A DNA stretch of 64,000 nucleotides, taken from JAAXHF01 sp963665955. Lineage in GTDB: Bacteria; Desulfobacterota; Binatia; Bin18. The translations under genes were made by a program, and so were the position numbers. Below, piece by piece: positions 48,225 through 57,008 of the stretch. The notes beneath the pieces were generated by a model. That model saw only the letters and a list, made by a program, of their open reading frames with translations. It was not told where the DNA came from and did not search any database. Positions within the stretch are counted from its first letter, which is position 1; every line of letters begins with the position of its first letter. The stretch is taken from contig OZ246887.1 of NCBI GenBank assembly GCA_965231765.1, positions 992,001 through 1,056,000 of the forward strand, in the 5' to 3' direction.

Positions 48225-49625
48225 CTAACGAGCGGGACGGCACTTCCAGTAGTAATGGTGCATAGTCGGGCCTTCTTTGCGGCGGCGCAAAGTGAGAACC
48301 ACCGTGTCTCCGACCCGGACGTCTTCAGGATCAACGTCTGTCATTTGGATGTACACACGACCGCCTTCATCCAGATCAACCACACTCATAATAGTTGGTG
48401 AGTCAGCCGCGACATATAAGTGATCTCGGGTAAAGGTGAAGACTTCGCCGACGTGGGCCAGCGGAACTTCTTGCAGCGAGTCATGATTGTGGCACGCAAT
48501 ACAAATCCGGGTGATGGGATACTGTTTGGTGCCACACCGTGGACATTGCGAGCCGTACAACCGTACGTTTTGCTTCTCTTCTTTGGCCAGAAACACATTC
48601 GACAGCTCGGGGCCGTCCTCATGTTCAGCCGCGTACGTCCGCATTTTTTTGAAGATCTGATACGAGGGATACAACCGCTTCTCGCTCAAATGATCAGACA
48701 CCGACTGGACAAGGGAACGCGCACGGATCTCTTCCGTGACCTGCAAAAGACAAGCATCAGTGCCTTCTCCATAACCTAGCAGCAGCAGCAAATCTCCGGG
48801 ATTTGCGGTCTCTAAGGCAGCCGCAAGTAGCACAAACGGGGCGGCGCTGCCACATGCTCCTATTTCAGAGTAGAGAGGATTTTGCACCTGCGCGTCTTGA
48901 AAGCCAAGCTTCTTTGCCGCTCCGAGGTGGGCACGCCCGTCTGGCGAGGGCAGAATGACCTTGGCACAGTCTTGGGGCTGAAGCCCGTGTTTGTGTAATA
49001 ACGCCGTGCCAACGGCGACAACGCTGGCTTGATACCCCCGCTCGGAACTAAAACGAGACGCCTGAGTTTGGATAAAACTGTCTGTATCGCGCCGCCATTC
49101 ATCCAGAAAACCATCTGAGCGTGAAGCCAGGCCAAGAATCTCGGCAATCACACCTTCGCGGCCAAGCGTCACTGCACTGCCTGCATCACCAAACCACTCC
49201 TCCTCGCCCTCTCCAGGCTGTCCATCGCGTACCTCTCCAGATGCGATCAGCACCTGTGACAAGCGCCCACTGCTGACGGCGTCCATAGCCGCCCGGAGCG
49301 CCGTTGTGGCTGAACGAAGACTCCCAGCAAAATCTGCGGTTTCACACGCAGCAGGTACGTCGCAAGCCGCAGCCATAAAGCTGGCACAGGAGCGTTGCCA
49401 AAACGGTGCTGAGGTTGAGGCAAAATATAGGCCATCAATACTTGTCCTGCCTTTTTCCTCAAGACAACGCTGCGCAGCCTCCAGGCCAAGTGTCAGCGCA
49501 TCCTCATCAAAATAGATAGCTGCCCGCTCGCCCCTGCCTGGGCGTCTGGCCCAGGCCTGCCCAATTTTTTCTCGTTCCAAACGATAAAATGGAATGTGAT
49601 AGCCGCAGCTGATAATGCCAATCAC
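48225..49625 (-). CDS. HMG-CoA-synthase-like / zinc-ribbon OB-fold fusion protein
   Basis: A 466-residue protein. Residues 1-330 have the thiolase-superfamily fold closest to archaeal-type HMG-CoA synthase (MIGIISCGYHIPFYRLEREKIGQAW, LASRSDGFLDEWRRD, NPLYSEIGACGSAAPFVLLAAALE). Residues about 355-466 are a DUF35-type part: zinc ribbon CPRCG...CIACH, then an OB-fold. In the place where the synthase has its catalytic Cys (FACKAGT in archaeal enzymes) this reads DFAGSLRSAT with no Cys. It may act as an acyl-CoA carrier or aldol enzyme rather than a true synthase. The ribosome site is weak. Confidence 0.75.
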   Translation of the reverse strand: MIGIISCGYHIPFYRLEREKIGQAWARRPGRGERAAIYFDEDALTLGLEAAQRCLEEKGRTSIDGLYFASTSAPFWQRSCASFMAAACDVPAACETADFAGSLRSATTALRAAMDAVSSGRLSQVLIASGEVRDGQPGEGEEEWFGDAGSAVTLGREGVIAEILGLASRSDGFLDEWRRDTDSFIQTQASRFSSERGYQASVVAVGTALLHKHGLQPQDCAKVILPSPDGRAHLGAAKKLGFQDAQVQNPLYSEIGACGSAAPFVLLAAALETANPGDLLLLLGYGEGTDACLLQVTEEIRARSLVQSVSDHLSEKRLYPSYQIFKKMRTYAAEHEDGPELSNVFLAKEEKQNVRLYGSQCPRCGTKQYPITRICIACHNHDSLQEVPLAHVGEVFTFTRDHLYVAADSPTIMSVVDLDEGGRVYIQMTDVDPEDVRVGDTVVLTLRRRKEGPTMHHYYWKCRPAR

Positions 49626-49687
49626 AGGTCATATCTCCTAGACTCTCAAGCATTCCTACTTGCCACGTTTGTCGTGTTTCAAATTCT

Positions 49688-49858
49688 CTACCCGCCATAC
49701 AATACCAATGCGTTTTCAAGACGCAGCCGTAGAGATGTCGGGATTTCTTCTTTGCGGATCAGATCAACTGAGGAATCTGCCGGCAAGCCTAAAGACTCTG
49801 GAAGCATTTTTTCATTCGCTCCGGGAACCAAATGGACAGCGCGTCGTAATCGAGCCAT
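49688..49858 (-). pseudogene. CitE/HpcH-HpaI lyase, N-terminal remnant
   Basis: ATG 49858 with AAGGAGA ahead starts a 56-residue frame, ARLRRAVHLVPGANEKMLPE then SLGLPADS, which is the typical start of CitE-like lyases placed after MaoC (mesaconyl-CoA/malyl-CoA type). The next residues should be LVLDLEDAV; instead it reads SVDLIRKEEIPTSLRLRLEN and ends. A deletion removed at least 220 codons. It follows the intact MaoC gene by 30 bp on the same strand. Confidence 0.65.
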
Positions 49859-49888
49859 GCGATTCTCCTTGTATTTCTGTCCAGATGC

Positions 49889-50350
49889 TTACGACACGGC
49901 CGCCTCTTTTTTCCGTAACATGCCTGCCCGCTTACAGTGCATGACGACTTCCCCGCGCTGATTTTTGGCCCGGTGCTCAAACATCACAATGCCCCATTGC
50001 GGACGAGACTTGGACTCCCGCTTTTCGATGACCTCAGTCTCGGCATATATCGTATCACCAATGAAAACAGGTTTTGGGAACTTGACCTCTTCAAAGCCGA
50101 GATTACCAACCGTTGTCCCTAAGGTGGTATCACCAACAGACAGCCCAACTGCTAATCCAAGGGTAAACAGACTGTTGACCAGACGTTGTCCAAACTCAGC
50201 CTTTTTGGAAAATTCCTCATCCAAGTGCAAGGGCTGAGGGTTCATGGTCATTGTAGTGAAGAGCAAATTATCCGTCTCGGTAACGGTCCGCCCTGGCTGG
50301 TGGTGAAACACATCTCCAACATTTAATTCCTCAAAATGTTTCCCGGCCAT
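49889..50350 (-). CDS. MaoC-family dehydratase
   Basis: A 153-residue hot-dog fold protein: GKHFEELNVGDVFHHQPGRTVTETDNLLFTTMTMNPQPLHLDEEFSKKAEFGQRLVNSLFTLGLAVGLSV. The catalytic Asp/His pair of R-hydratases is represented by NPQPLHLDEEF. It hydrates or dehydrates CoA thioesters such as enoyl- or mesaconyl-CoA. GGAGGAC precedes the ATG. The truncated CitE gene right after it suggests an original MaoC-CitE unit of the mesaconyl-CoA hydratase/lyase kind, now lacking the lyase. Confidence 0.9.
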   Translation of the reverse strand: MAGKHFEELNVGDVFHHQPGRTVTETDNLLFTTMTMNPQPLHLDEEFSKKAEFGQRLVNSLFTLGLAVGLSVGDTTLGTTVGNLGFEEVKFPKPVFIGDTIYAETEVIEKRESKSRPQWGIVMFEHRAKNQRGEVVMHCKRAGMLRKKEAAVS

Positions 50351-50430
50351 GTTGTCCTCCTTTAGGCTATATTCAGAATGCTCGTGGAGGCTTCCTTAGC
50401 ATGCAATTGACTTTACTTCACCGGCATATC

Positions 50431-51576
50431 TTACCATTTTTGATACCAAATCCGCCCATCTTTAATGGTCAGCTGATTCACCAGGCGCTGACTACCGATC
50501 ATATGATTCTGGTCCGTATCCACAAAATCAAACTCACCTTCTTCTAAGCTGAAGACAGCAACATCCGCGATAGCGCCAGGTTTGAGCGTGCCAAGATTCC
50601 CCGCCTCACCAATCACGTAGGCAGGATTGGTCGTCGCGCGTAACATGACGTCTTCGAGGCTCATACCTAAATTCAACAGCTTCGACATCGTCGTCGGCAG
50701 GTCAAAGACGGGGCCTTTGATGGCACTGCCCAAGCTCAGGTCGGTGGCAATTGTATCGGGGTAAAATCCTGCGTCCAGGATCTGCTTCACAAAAGGAAAG
50801 GGAAAATGCATCCGGCCATGCGCACAGTCAAAGATAATACCCTCTTTTTGCGCATCCCAGACTTCTCTCAGAATCGCTTTTTTGTCCGGCCCCATAATAC
50901 CGTGGGTATAGCGGTGAAAGCAGTGGGTGACGACATCGCCTGGTTTTAGAAATGAGAGGATCTGCGGAATCGGTAGCAGGGCGTCGGTGATGTGAACCAT
51001 CAGTGGCACCTCAGCCATATCTGCCGCTTGCCTGGCAAGACGGAGCGGCTCAGTGCCTGCCGAGTCAGGGACGACATCGTTGCTGAAACGCAGCTTGACT
51101 CCAATCGCGAGGTCCCGATTGGCACGAATCGTCCGCGCGCAGCCTTCCGGATCGGCGTACGCCATATGCATGAGTTCGCCGACCTGCAAATGAATCAGCC
51201 CTAAAGCCGACAGATGCACAAAACAACGCAGCCGTACCTCACTTCGATCTGCGACGGACTGACGCAGCCCAGGAAACGTCGCTGAACCAGCACTGCCCGC
51301 ATCAATAATTGTGGTCACGCCACTTGCCGAGCAGCGCTGATCGGTCTGGCTGCCCATATCATGGGCGTTAATAAACACATGGGCATGCAAATCAATCAGG
51401 CCGGGACACACCAACTTGCCTGAAACGTCTCGGACACGCACCGCTTCCGATTCGGGAATGTCTGGCTGGACTGCTGCAATCTTGCCCTTGTGAATCGCCA
51501 CGTCGGCTTTGCCTCGGAACGGCCAGCCTGGATCAATAACTTCACCGCCTTTGAGTACCAAATCATAAGCCGTCAT
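50431..51576 (-). CDS. Amidohydrolase/deacetylase family metallohydrolase
   Basis: A 381-residue metal-dependent TIM-barrel hydrolase of the dihydroorotase/adenine deaminase-like group: YDLVLKGGEVIDPG, PGLIDLHAHVF (metal-binding HxH), VTHCFHRYTHGIMG (His pair), IIFDCAHGRMHFPF, and DTIATDLS (late Asp). The C-terminal GTLKPGAIADVAVFSLEEG returns to the small beta domain. The substrate may be a cyclic amide or acyl-amino acid. ATG 51576 matches the family start; the frame is open 45 codons upstream without similarity. It is 43 bp after the nitroreductase on the same strand. Confidence 0.88.
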   Translation of the reverse strand: MTAYDLVLKGGEVIDPGWPFRGKADVAIHKGKIAAVQPDIPESEAVRVRDVSGKLVCPGLIDLHAHVFINAHDMGSQTDQRCSASGVTTIIDAGSAGSATFPGLRQSVADRSEVRLRCFVHLSALGLIHLQVGELMHMAYADPEGCARTIRANRDLAIGVKLRFSNDVVPDSAGTEPLRLARQAADMAEVPLMVHITDALLPIPQILSFLKPGDVVTHCFHRYTHGIMGPDKKAILREVWDAQKEGIIFDCAHGRMHFPFPFVKQILDAGFYPDTIATDLSLGSAIKGPVFDLPTTMSKLLNLGMSLEDVMLRATTNPAYVIGEAGNLGTLKPGAIADVAVFSLEEGEFDFVDTDQNHMIGSQRLVNQLTIKDGRIWYQKW

Positions 51577-51619
51577 CGATGTTCTCGTTCTTTCTCGTTT
51601 GCGGTGCCATAGGAAGAGC

Positions 51620-52270
51620 TTATTTTGGCTCCCATTTGTCTCTATGCACAAGTTTCTGGAGCCGGATTTTTTTAGTGTGCGGTTTGCTGGGCCGTTCGGC
51701 AGGATAACCAATCGTGATCAGACCAACGGGCCGAACATGCTCGGGCAGGCCCAAAATTTTTGCGACTTCAACGGGATTGTACGCTCCAACAAAGCACGCG
51801 CCTAAACCCTGCTCGATAACTCCCAGCAAAATCAGTAGCGAGGCAAACGAGGTATCGACTAAGCTATAAAAACTGCCTCGGGTGCCATATTTTTTTCCCA
51901 TCCGTTGAATATCAGCACACGTCGCAATAATCACCGGAGCCGTTGCGACGGAGGTCTGCTCAAAAGCTGCTGTGGCTAATTGAGATCGTACGTCGGGATC
52001 TTGTACAACAATGAACTCCCAGGGCTGGAGGTTCCCCGCACTTGGCGCTTGGACCGCATACTCCAGCAGGCGCTGAATAAGCTCTTCTGGGACTGCATCA
52101 TTTTTATACGCCCGAATCATCGCCCGGCGTTTGACAACAGAGGCAAAGGAGAATGACTCAGCCGCCGCATTATTGGGCTCATTTGCTTCAGCCAGCATTT
52201 CAGCTTGGGCCAAAAGAAAAGCTGCTCCAGTGCTTTGGAGCAGCTTCCGACGAGAGACTTTGGATCTCAC
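51620..52270 (-). CDS. Tat-exported nitroreductase-family protein
   Basis: A 216-residue protein. It begins with a twin-arginine type signal (SRRKLLQSTGAAFLLAQAEMLAEA), then a nitroreductase domain: VVKRRAMIRAYKNDAVPEELIQRLLEYAVQAPSAGNLQPWEFIVVQD for FMN binding, and LLILLGVIEQGLGACFVGAYNP near the end. Export of a folded flavoprotein by Tat makes biochemical sense, but most nitroreductases are cytoplasmic. It is 57 bp downstream of qhpB on the same strand, so a periplasmic role next to the amine dehydrogenase is possible. Its reaction is unknown. Confidence 0.8.
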   Translation of the reverse strand: MRSKVSRRKLLQSTGAAFLLAQAEMLAEANEPNNAAAESFSFASVVKRRAMIRAYKNDAVPEELIQRLLEYAVQAPSAGNLQPWEFIVVQDPDVRSQLATAAFEQTSVATAPVIIATCADIQRMGKKYGTRGSFYSLVDTSFASLLILLGVIEQGLGACFVGAYNPVEVAKILGLPEHVRPVGLITIGYPAERPSKPHTKKIRLQKLVHRDKWEPK

Positions 52271-52327
52271 TTATTTTTCCTTAGTGGGGCAACACGGCCA
52301 GAGATGGCCGGGCCACTGTTAGAAACG

Positions 52328-53404
52328 CTAACGCTGCACAAACCGCAGCACATTTCCTCCGCCAGTCTGCGTAGCACCAAGCTCGACTTTTGTGATGAGT
52401 TCTAAGGTCTCCGCATCAAAAACAGCCACGTCATGCCAGTTGCTGCCACAGTACACCTTTTTCCCTTCGGGATGGATAAATGGCATAAAATACGTATTGG
52501 GCAGCGGTGTGCTCTTTTCAATATGGCGGGTTTGAGGGTCAACCTTCCACAACGTGTTATACGCAAAATAGGCTTTCTTCGTCGTCGGGGACAGTGCGCC
52601 AGTCAGCACGTAGAATTCTGGAGCGAAAGGCTGTATTTCAACGACTTCGATTTCTGGCTCAGCTTGCTTGAGATCCAAAGAAGCCATACCTAACGTGACC
52701 TGGCCGGTAATCGTATCCGTCACAAACGCCCCGAATGAGACGAAGTAGTCATGTTCCTGATACGGGTTGCCTAGTGGTAAGCCGTCGGTTCGGCCAACCC
52801 CAGTAATATTCCGATTCAGCAGCGGTAGGGTATCAAGATGCTCGCCAGTTTCTGTATCGTACACAAAGATATCCTGACCAACACTGAAGATATACAACCG
52901 TTTGCCATCTTTCGACGAGGCCAGCGACATGACCTGACGCGGTGCCGCAAACGTACGCAGCGTCTCCTGGGTATCTAAATTAATAATGCGGACACGGTTC
53001 TCGACCGCCTCATACCTCCCCTGCCCTTTTTTGACCGGCATTTCGTGAATGAACAGCCGGTTGCCCTGGGCATTGACATCGATAGCCATTGTGCGGACCA
53101 GCTCGTTGTCATTTGAGAGTGGAAAGCTTTTGACTTGTTTGCCTTCATCCAGGTCAATCATAGCCACACTTTGTGACAAGTTGTTGACCACATAGGCATA
53201 CTGCGGATGGGCAGGATCGGGAGCGATATTGAGGGCCGGGCCGCGCCCTTCCAGCCCAATATTTTTCACCACGGTATCGGTTTCGGTATCAATGACAACC
53301 AAGTTGTTTGGATGGACTGAAGCGAGGAGATACCATTTTGCCCAAGCTGCCTGGGGGAAGCCAATCAGGACAAGACACAGGAATAGAGCGTGGTAGAAGC
53401 GCAT
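52328..53404 (-). CDS. qhpB: Quinohemoprotein amine dehydrogenase, beta subunit
   Basis: The periplasmic beta-propeller subunit of the amine dehydrogenase. It has a signal peptide (MRFYHALFLCLVLIGFPQAAWA) and about 336 mature residues built of YVTN-type blades: NNLVVIDTETDTVVKNIGL, YAYVVNNLSQSVAMIDL, DIFVYDTETGEHLDTL, DVAVFDAETLELITKVEL. The subunit carries no cofactor and supports the active-site gamma subunit. ATG 53404 is chosen because the signal peptide starts there; the open frame upstream is non-homologous. It lies 16 bp after qhpC. Confidence 0.9.
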   Translation of the reverse strand: MRFYHALFLCLVLIGFPQAAWAKWYLLASVHPNNLVVIDTETDTVVKNIGLEGRGPALNIAPDPAHPQYAYVVNNLSQSVAMIDLDEGKQVKSFPLSNDNELVRTMAIDVNAQGNRLFIHEMPVKKGQGRYEAVENRVRIINLDTQETLRTFAAPRQVMSLASSKDGKRLYIFSVGQDIFVYDTETGEHLDTLPLLNRNITGVGRTDGLPLGNPYQEHDYFVSFGAFVTDTITGQVTLGMASLDLKQAEPEIEVVEIQPFAPEFYVLTGALSPTTKKAYFAYNTLWKVDPQTRHIEKSTPLPNTYFMPFIHPEGKKVYCGSNWHDVAVFDAETLELITKVELGATQTGGGNVLRFVQR

Positions 53405-53420
53405 CTGATTCTGTTTCCGT

Positions 53421-53750
53421 TTAATCGATTTTTGGGAAAACAACTTCGAGGTTTTTCCAATCTTCCTGGGTTGTGCCTGAGCACGCTTTGGCCCACTCCG
53501 GCGTATTCTGGAGACTATCCGGCACTTGTGCTGGCCACCAGCATACGTTTGCACAGCTCAGCAGGTCGGCCTCAACGGGAGCGCACATGCTGCTTGTGCC
53601 CCCCCACGGGTTCGCCTCCCAGCCAGGGTTAAAGATTGTCGTGCAGCCAACAGGTTGAGCCATACCCATGACATCATCCTGATCCTGTTGGTCAGCGTGG
53701 AAAGCCTCGACCCGTTCAGCCTTTTGATTGAGTGGTTTCAGGTGTTTCAT
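53421..53750 (-). CDS. qhpC: Quinohemoprotein amine dehydrogenase, gamma subunit (CTQ-bearing)
   Basis: The small catalytic subunit, 109 residues as precursor. A leader of about 28 residues (KHLKPLNQKAERVEAFHAD...) precedes the mature part. The cross-link residues known from the Paracoccus and Pseudomonas proteins are at exactly the right spacings: Cys36-Glu45 (9), Cys56-Asp62 (6), Cys66-Trp72 (6, the cysteine tryptophylquinone) and Cys70-Asp78 (8). One extra Cys (90) is present. The leader is removed by QhpE after cross-linking by QhpD and hydroxylation by QhpG. The gene overlaps qhpD by 4 bp. Confidence 0.95.
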   Translation of the reverse strand: MKHLKPLNQKAERVEAFHADQQDQDDVMGMAQPVGCTTIFNPGWEANPWGGTSSMCAPVEADLLSCANVCWWPAQVPDSLQNTPEWAKACSGTTQEDWKNLEVVFPKID

Positions 53751-55216
53751 GTTAACTCCTTCGGTGCATCTCCCCGCGCACGTAGGACGTACTGTTCGAC
53801 AAAGCCGGGATTTTTGCGTTGCAATTCCATATAGACCCCAATGCCGTACTCTGTCCAGGCTCTGAGAAAGTCACAGTAGTGCAGGTTGGGGTGTAAGGCG
53901 TCACCAAACTGGGTCATGGCTTCATGATAACAACCGCCTCCGCACAGCCCGCGTACCCAGCAGGTCTGACAGACTGTCTTTTTGCCCAAATGGGCGTTAT
54001 TGATGAACGCATTCAAGCGATCATATTCGAGACCGTCTTTGACGTTGCCGTATTTATGCTCCTCAGTTCCAGGAAAACGATGGCACAGGTACACGTCGCC
54101 ATTGCCATCCACATCCAGCAAACCCAATCCTGCCCCGCACGGAAAAAATTTATTGGTCCCAACATGGATGTCCGTCAGCAAGGTACTCAGGTTTGAAAAA
54201 CCGGTGTAGCGATTCTGCGCCGCTCGCTCGGCGTACAGACTCCCCAGCTCCCGAAAACCGGCTAGGACCTGGTGCAAATCTGCCGGCTCTAGGCCATATT
54301 CTTCCCCGTTTTTGGCCGTAACAGGGGAGAACCCGACTTCAAAAAATCCAAGTCCGCTCAGATGTTCGTAGGTGCGGACAATGTCGATAGCGTCTTTGGT
54401 GACGGTCACTCGGGCCACAACTGGCCGGGCAGTATACCGCTCAAAGAGGCGCTCCAGACGAGGCTGGATCACCTCATACGAACCTTTTCGAGTGCCATTA
54501 CTGGTCAGAAACGAACGCCGCTTGTCATGCAGCTCTTTGGGACCGTCCATACTAATAGTGATACCAAAACGATGCTGCTGGAAAAAATCAATGACCGTAT
54601 CGGTCAGCAGCGTTCCATTGGTTGTGATAGAGAAATCGACCTTCTTTTTTTCCGCGTGGCCTTTCTCTTCGGCATAGGCCACAATCCGACGCATCAGCTT
54701 AAAGTTCAGCAGTGCTTCACCACCAAAAAAGATCAGATTGACCTCTGGATTATTGCCAGCCTTTTGGAACAAGAAATCAACGCTGGTTTGCGCGGTGTCC
54801 CAGTCCATCTCGACCGGAGCAGCCCCATATTTTGCCTCCTCCGGCTCATAACAATACGTGCAGTGGAGATTGCATTTATTGGCCACATTGACCACGACAG
54901 AGCTGACCGGAAAGTGTTCAACGTCAAGCTCCGGTACTGCCGCTGGGGCGGAAGACTGTGAGGACTGTTCGGTTTCGAAAATCTGTAAACGAACAAACTC
55001 CTCAACCGTTTCGCTCACCTCTACGGCAGAAAACCGATCAGCCAGGGCCCGCGTAATGTGTTCAAGTGTACAGGCCGGACGGACCTGAGCGTATTGCAGG
55101 ATCGCCTCAGAGACAGCATCCATCTCGAACAGCGACATGCTCTTGGCTGCAACCAGAATAGGACCCGAGTCAGCCCCGACCGGGTAGGCGTTCTCTGGAT
55201 GGAATCGTAAGTGCAT
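53747..55216 (-). CDS. qhpD: Radical SAM maturase of the amine dehydrogenase gamma subunit
   Basis: Makes the three intrapeptidyl Cys-Asp/Glu thioether bonds in QhpC, in the cytoplasm. 489 residues. The N-terminal PqqD-like region (AILQYAQVRPACTLEHITRAL, about 35-95) binds the peptide; the radical SAM core has CNLHCTYC (Cx3Cx2C) and FFGGEALLNF; the C-terminal SPASM region has CGAGLGLLDVDGNGDVYLCHR and CQTCWVRGLCGGGCYHE for two more iron-sulfur clusters. ATGA overlap with qhpC and 11 bp from qhpA show one operon. Confidence 0.94.
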   Translation of the reverse strand: MHLRFHPENAYPVGADSGPILVAAKSMSLFEMDAVSEAILQYAQVRPACTLEHITRALADRFSAVEVSETVEEFVRLQIFETEQSSQSSAPAAVPELDVEHFPVSSVVVNVANKCNLHCTYCYEPEEAKYGAAPVEMDWDTAQTSVDFLFQKAGNNPEVNLIFFGGEALLNFKLMRRIVAYAEEKGHAEKKKVDFSITTNGTLLTDTVIDFFQQHRFGITISMDGPKELHDKRRSFLTSNGTRKGSYEVIQPRLERLFERYTARPVVARVTVTKDAIDIVRTYEHLSGLGFFEVGFSPVTAKNGEEYGLEPADLHQVLAGFRELGSLYAERAAQNRYTGFSNLSTLLTDIHVGTNKFFPCGAGLGLLDVDGNGDVYLCHRFPGTEEHKYGNVKDGLEYDRLNAFINNAHLGKKTVCQTCWVRGLCGGGCYHEAMTQFGDALHPNLHYCDFLRAWTEYGIGVYMELQRKNPGFVEQYVLRARGDAPKELT

Positions 55217-55227
55217 AATATCCGTCC

Positions 55228-56889
55228 TTATTCAATCCGTGGAAAGAGAAACCGAGGCGGCATGACCAGCAAATGTGCTCGTGCGCCCATCGGTCGTTTG
55301 GCTCCCTCAGGCTGATACCAGGCTTCGACCCACACGTCGCCGACGTTGCCTTCGAGCATATGCCGCTGTGGGTTGGGACCGTCCAAGGCTGGGGTGAAGA
55401 GCCCGGCGTCATCGAGCGTGCCGACGAACTTGATATCATCGTCGTTCGTCCGCTTCACATATTCTTTTACATTCCACTTGACTGGTGTGACTCGACCGAG
55501 ATTAACATCGTCAGCTGTGCCTTTTTTACCGTCCGCTCCGTTTGTATAGCCAGACACCTCAAACTGCTGGAAAATCTTCGGCGCGCGCCCTCCGCCCGGA
55601 CGGGCAAAACCATGTTCCGGAGACAGCCGAATATACTCTATCGTCTGGTAAATAGCCAGCGAGAGTTTACTGCTGACTCCTGGAATGGTAACGGCTCGAA
55701 CCCCAGGTTCGGCCGCAGCGTCAATTGCCACTTCGACAACAATAGCATCATTACCCTGCTGAGTGACTGATTGGATTGAGACACCTGCACCCAAAGACAG
55801 CGATTCAGCACTCAGCCCTGGGGGCAAATTGATGCCAAACAACTTCACCGTCTGGCGTGTTCCAGCTTTGAGCGCAGCCGGTATACTCTTCAACAGCCGG
55901 GCAGGTCCAAGGCTCCGATACCAGGTCTCTTGCATGGCCAGGTCACCATAGTCAGTCACCAGGCGGCGGCCCTGGATTTGTGTGCCGTCCTCGCTCGCAA
56001 AAAAGATCTCTTTCTGTTTTTTCTCGGCCTCTCCCTCACCAACTTGGGCGATCCCCCGCCACTGAAAACCAGCGTAGACAACTCCAGTCGTTTTGCCAGA
56101 GAGTGCGAAACCATTGGAGAATTCGTAGCTCAATGTTCCAGTATAGTGATCACCTTCCACCGCGGTGAGAGTCAGCCGGCCAACATAGTCGCCACCTCTC
56201 CCGACATCATGCCCGACGACTTTCCACTCACCTGCGTAGTCAACTCTAGGCCGGGATTGCCACGTCGTCCACGCATCCGTATTAAACGGCAGGGCTTGCG
56301 CCAAATGGGGAACGGCCTGCTGTTTGGCATAATCGAACCAAAACGTCTGAATCATACCCGCCGAAACGGTTTCATTTTCAACATTCGGCATCAGAGCCAG
56401 TTTGGCATCAATGAGTCGATCCCACTGTTCTGCAGTCCGCCGCTGCAGCGCAATCCGCGCGTATGAGTGGCACTGGATACAGCCGCCCTGCAATGCTTCA
56501 GGCACCTGCTGCGTCGTGACGGTATGATCACGGGCCAAAATAGGCTGAAAAGGTGCGACCTCCGCCGGAGCCAAGCCGTACTGATCGCTCAGGTATTTGA
56601 CCAAGGTGCGCGCTTCACCGGGTTGGAGCTCTACGTTATGCGTCAACACCATACGCGAGATGGTCATCTCCCAGCCTTCTGGAGTCTTGCGCTGAAACTC
56701 AATCGCATCAAATTTGGCGTCGGATTCGTGCGGCGCATGACAGCCCGAACAGCGATTTTCCAAAACTGTGCGAGCGGCGTCTTCAGCGCTCCAGGCGTTG
56801 TGTGGAATCAGTATGAGGCTGCTTAGGGACAGCCAGACAGAAATGTACAAAGTGTATGCCACGTTCCGGGTCTCTCCCCTCAAGACCAT
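55228..56889 (-). CDS. qhpA: Quinohemoprotein amine dehydrogenase, alpha subunit (diheme)
   Basis: The periplasmic electron-transfer subunit. 553 residues with a signal peptide (YISVWLSLSSLILIPHNAWS). Two heme c sites are visible: CSGCH in NRCSGCHAPHESD and CIQCH in GGCIQCHSYARI. The remaining 350 residues form the beta-barrel domains, ending in VWVEAWYQPEGAKRPMGARAHLLV. Electrons pass from the quinone of QhpC through the hemes to a soluble acceptor. GGAGAAG precedes the ATG. First gene of qhpADCB; divergent from qhpE, with the promoter region at 56890-57008. Confidence 0.94.
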   Translation of the reverse strand: MVLRGETRNVAYTLYISVWLSLSSLILIPHNAWSAEDAARTVLENRCSGCHAPHESDAKFDAIEFQRKTPEGWEMTISRMVLTHNVELQPGEARTLVKYLSDQYGLAPAEVAPFQPILARDHTVTTQQVPEALQGGCIQCHSYARIALQRRTAEQWDRLIDAKLALMPNVENETVSAGMIQTFWFDYAKQQAVPHLAQALPFNTDAWTTWQSRPRVDYAGEWKVVGHDVGRGGDYVGRLTLTAVEGDHYTGTLSYEFSNGFALSGKTTGVVYAGFQWRGIAQVGEGEAEKKQKEIFFASEDGTQIQGRRLVTDYGDLAMQETWYRSLGPARLLKSIPAALKAGTRQTVKLFGINLPPGLSAESLSLGAGVSIQSVTQQGNDAIVVEVAIDAAAEPGVRAVTIPGVSSKLSLAIYQTIEYIRLSPEHGFARPGGGRAPKIFQQFEVSGYTNGADGKKGTADDVNLGRVTPVKWNVKEYVKRTNDDDIKFVGTLDDAGLFTPALDGPNPQRHMLEGNVGDVWVEAWYQPEGAKRPMGARAHLLVMPPRFLFPRIE

Positions 56890-57008
56890 ACGGCTTCTCC
56901 TGACCTTTGCTGTGTTGTTGAGATCTTACACCCCTGCCTCTCGGAGTCAAATGCATTCTGCGTTGACCGACAAGTCGCCATATGCTCTTCTTTCTGAAAA
57001 TAGCCTCT

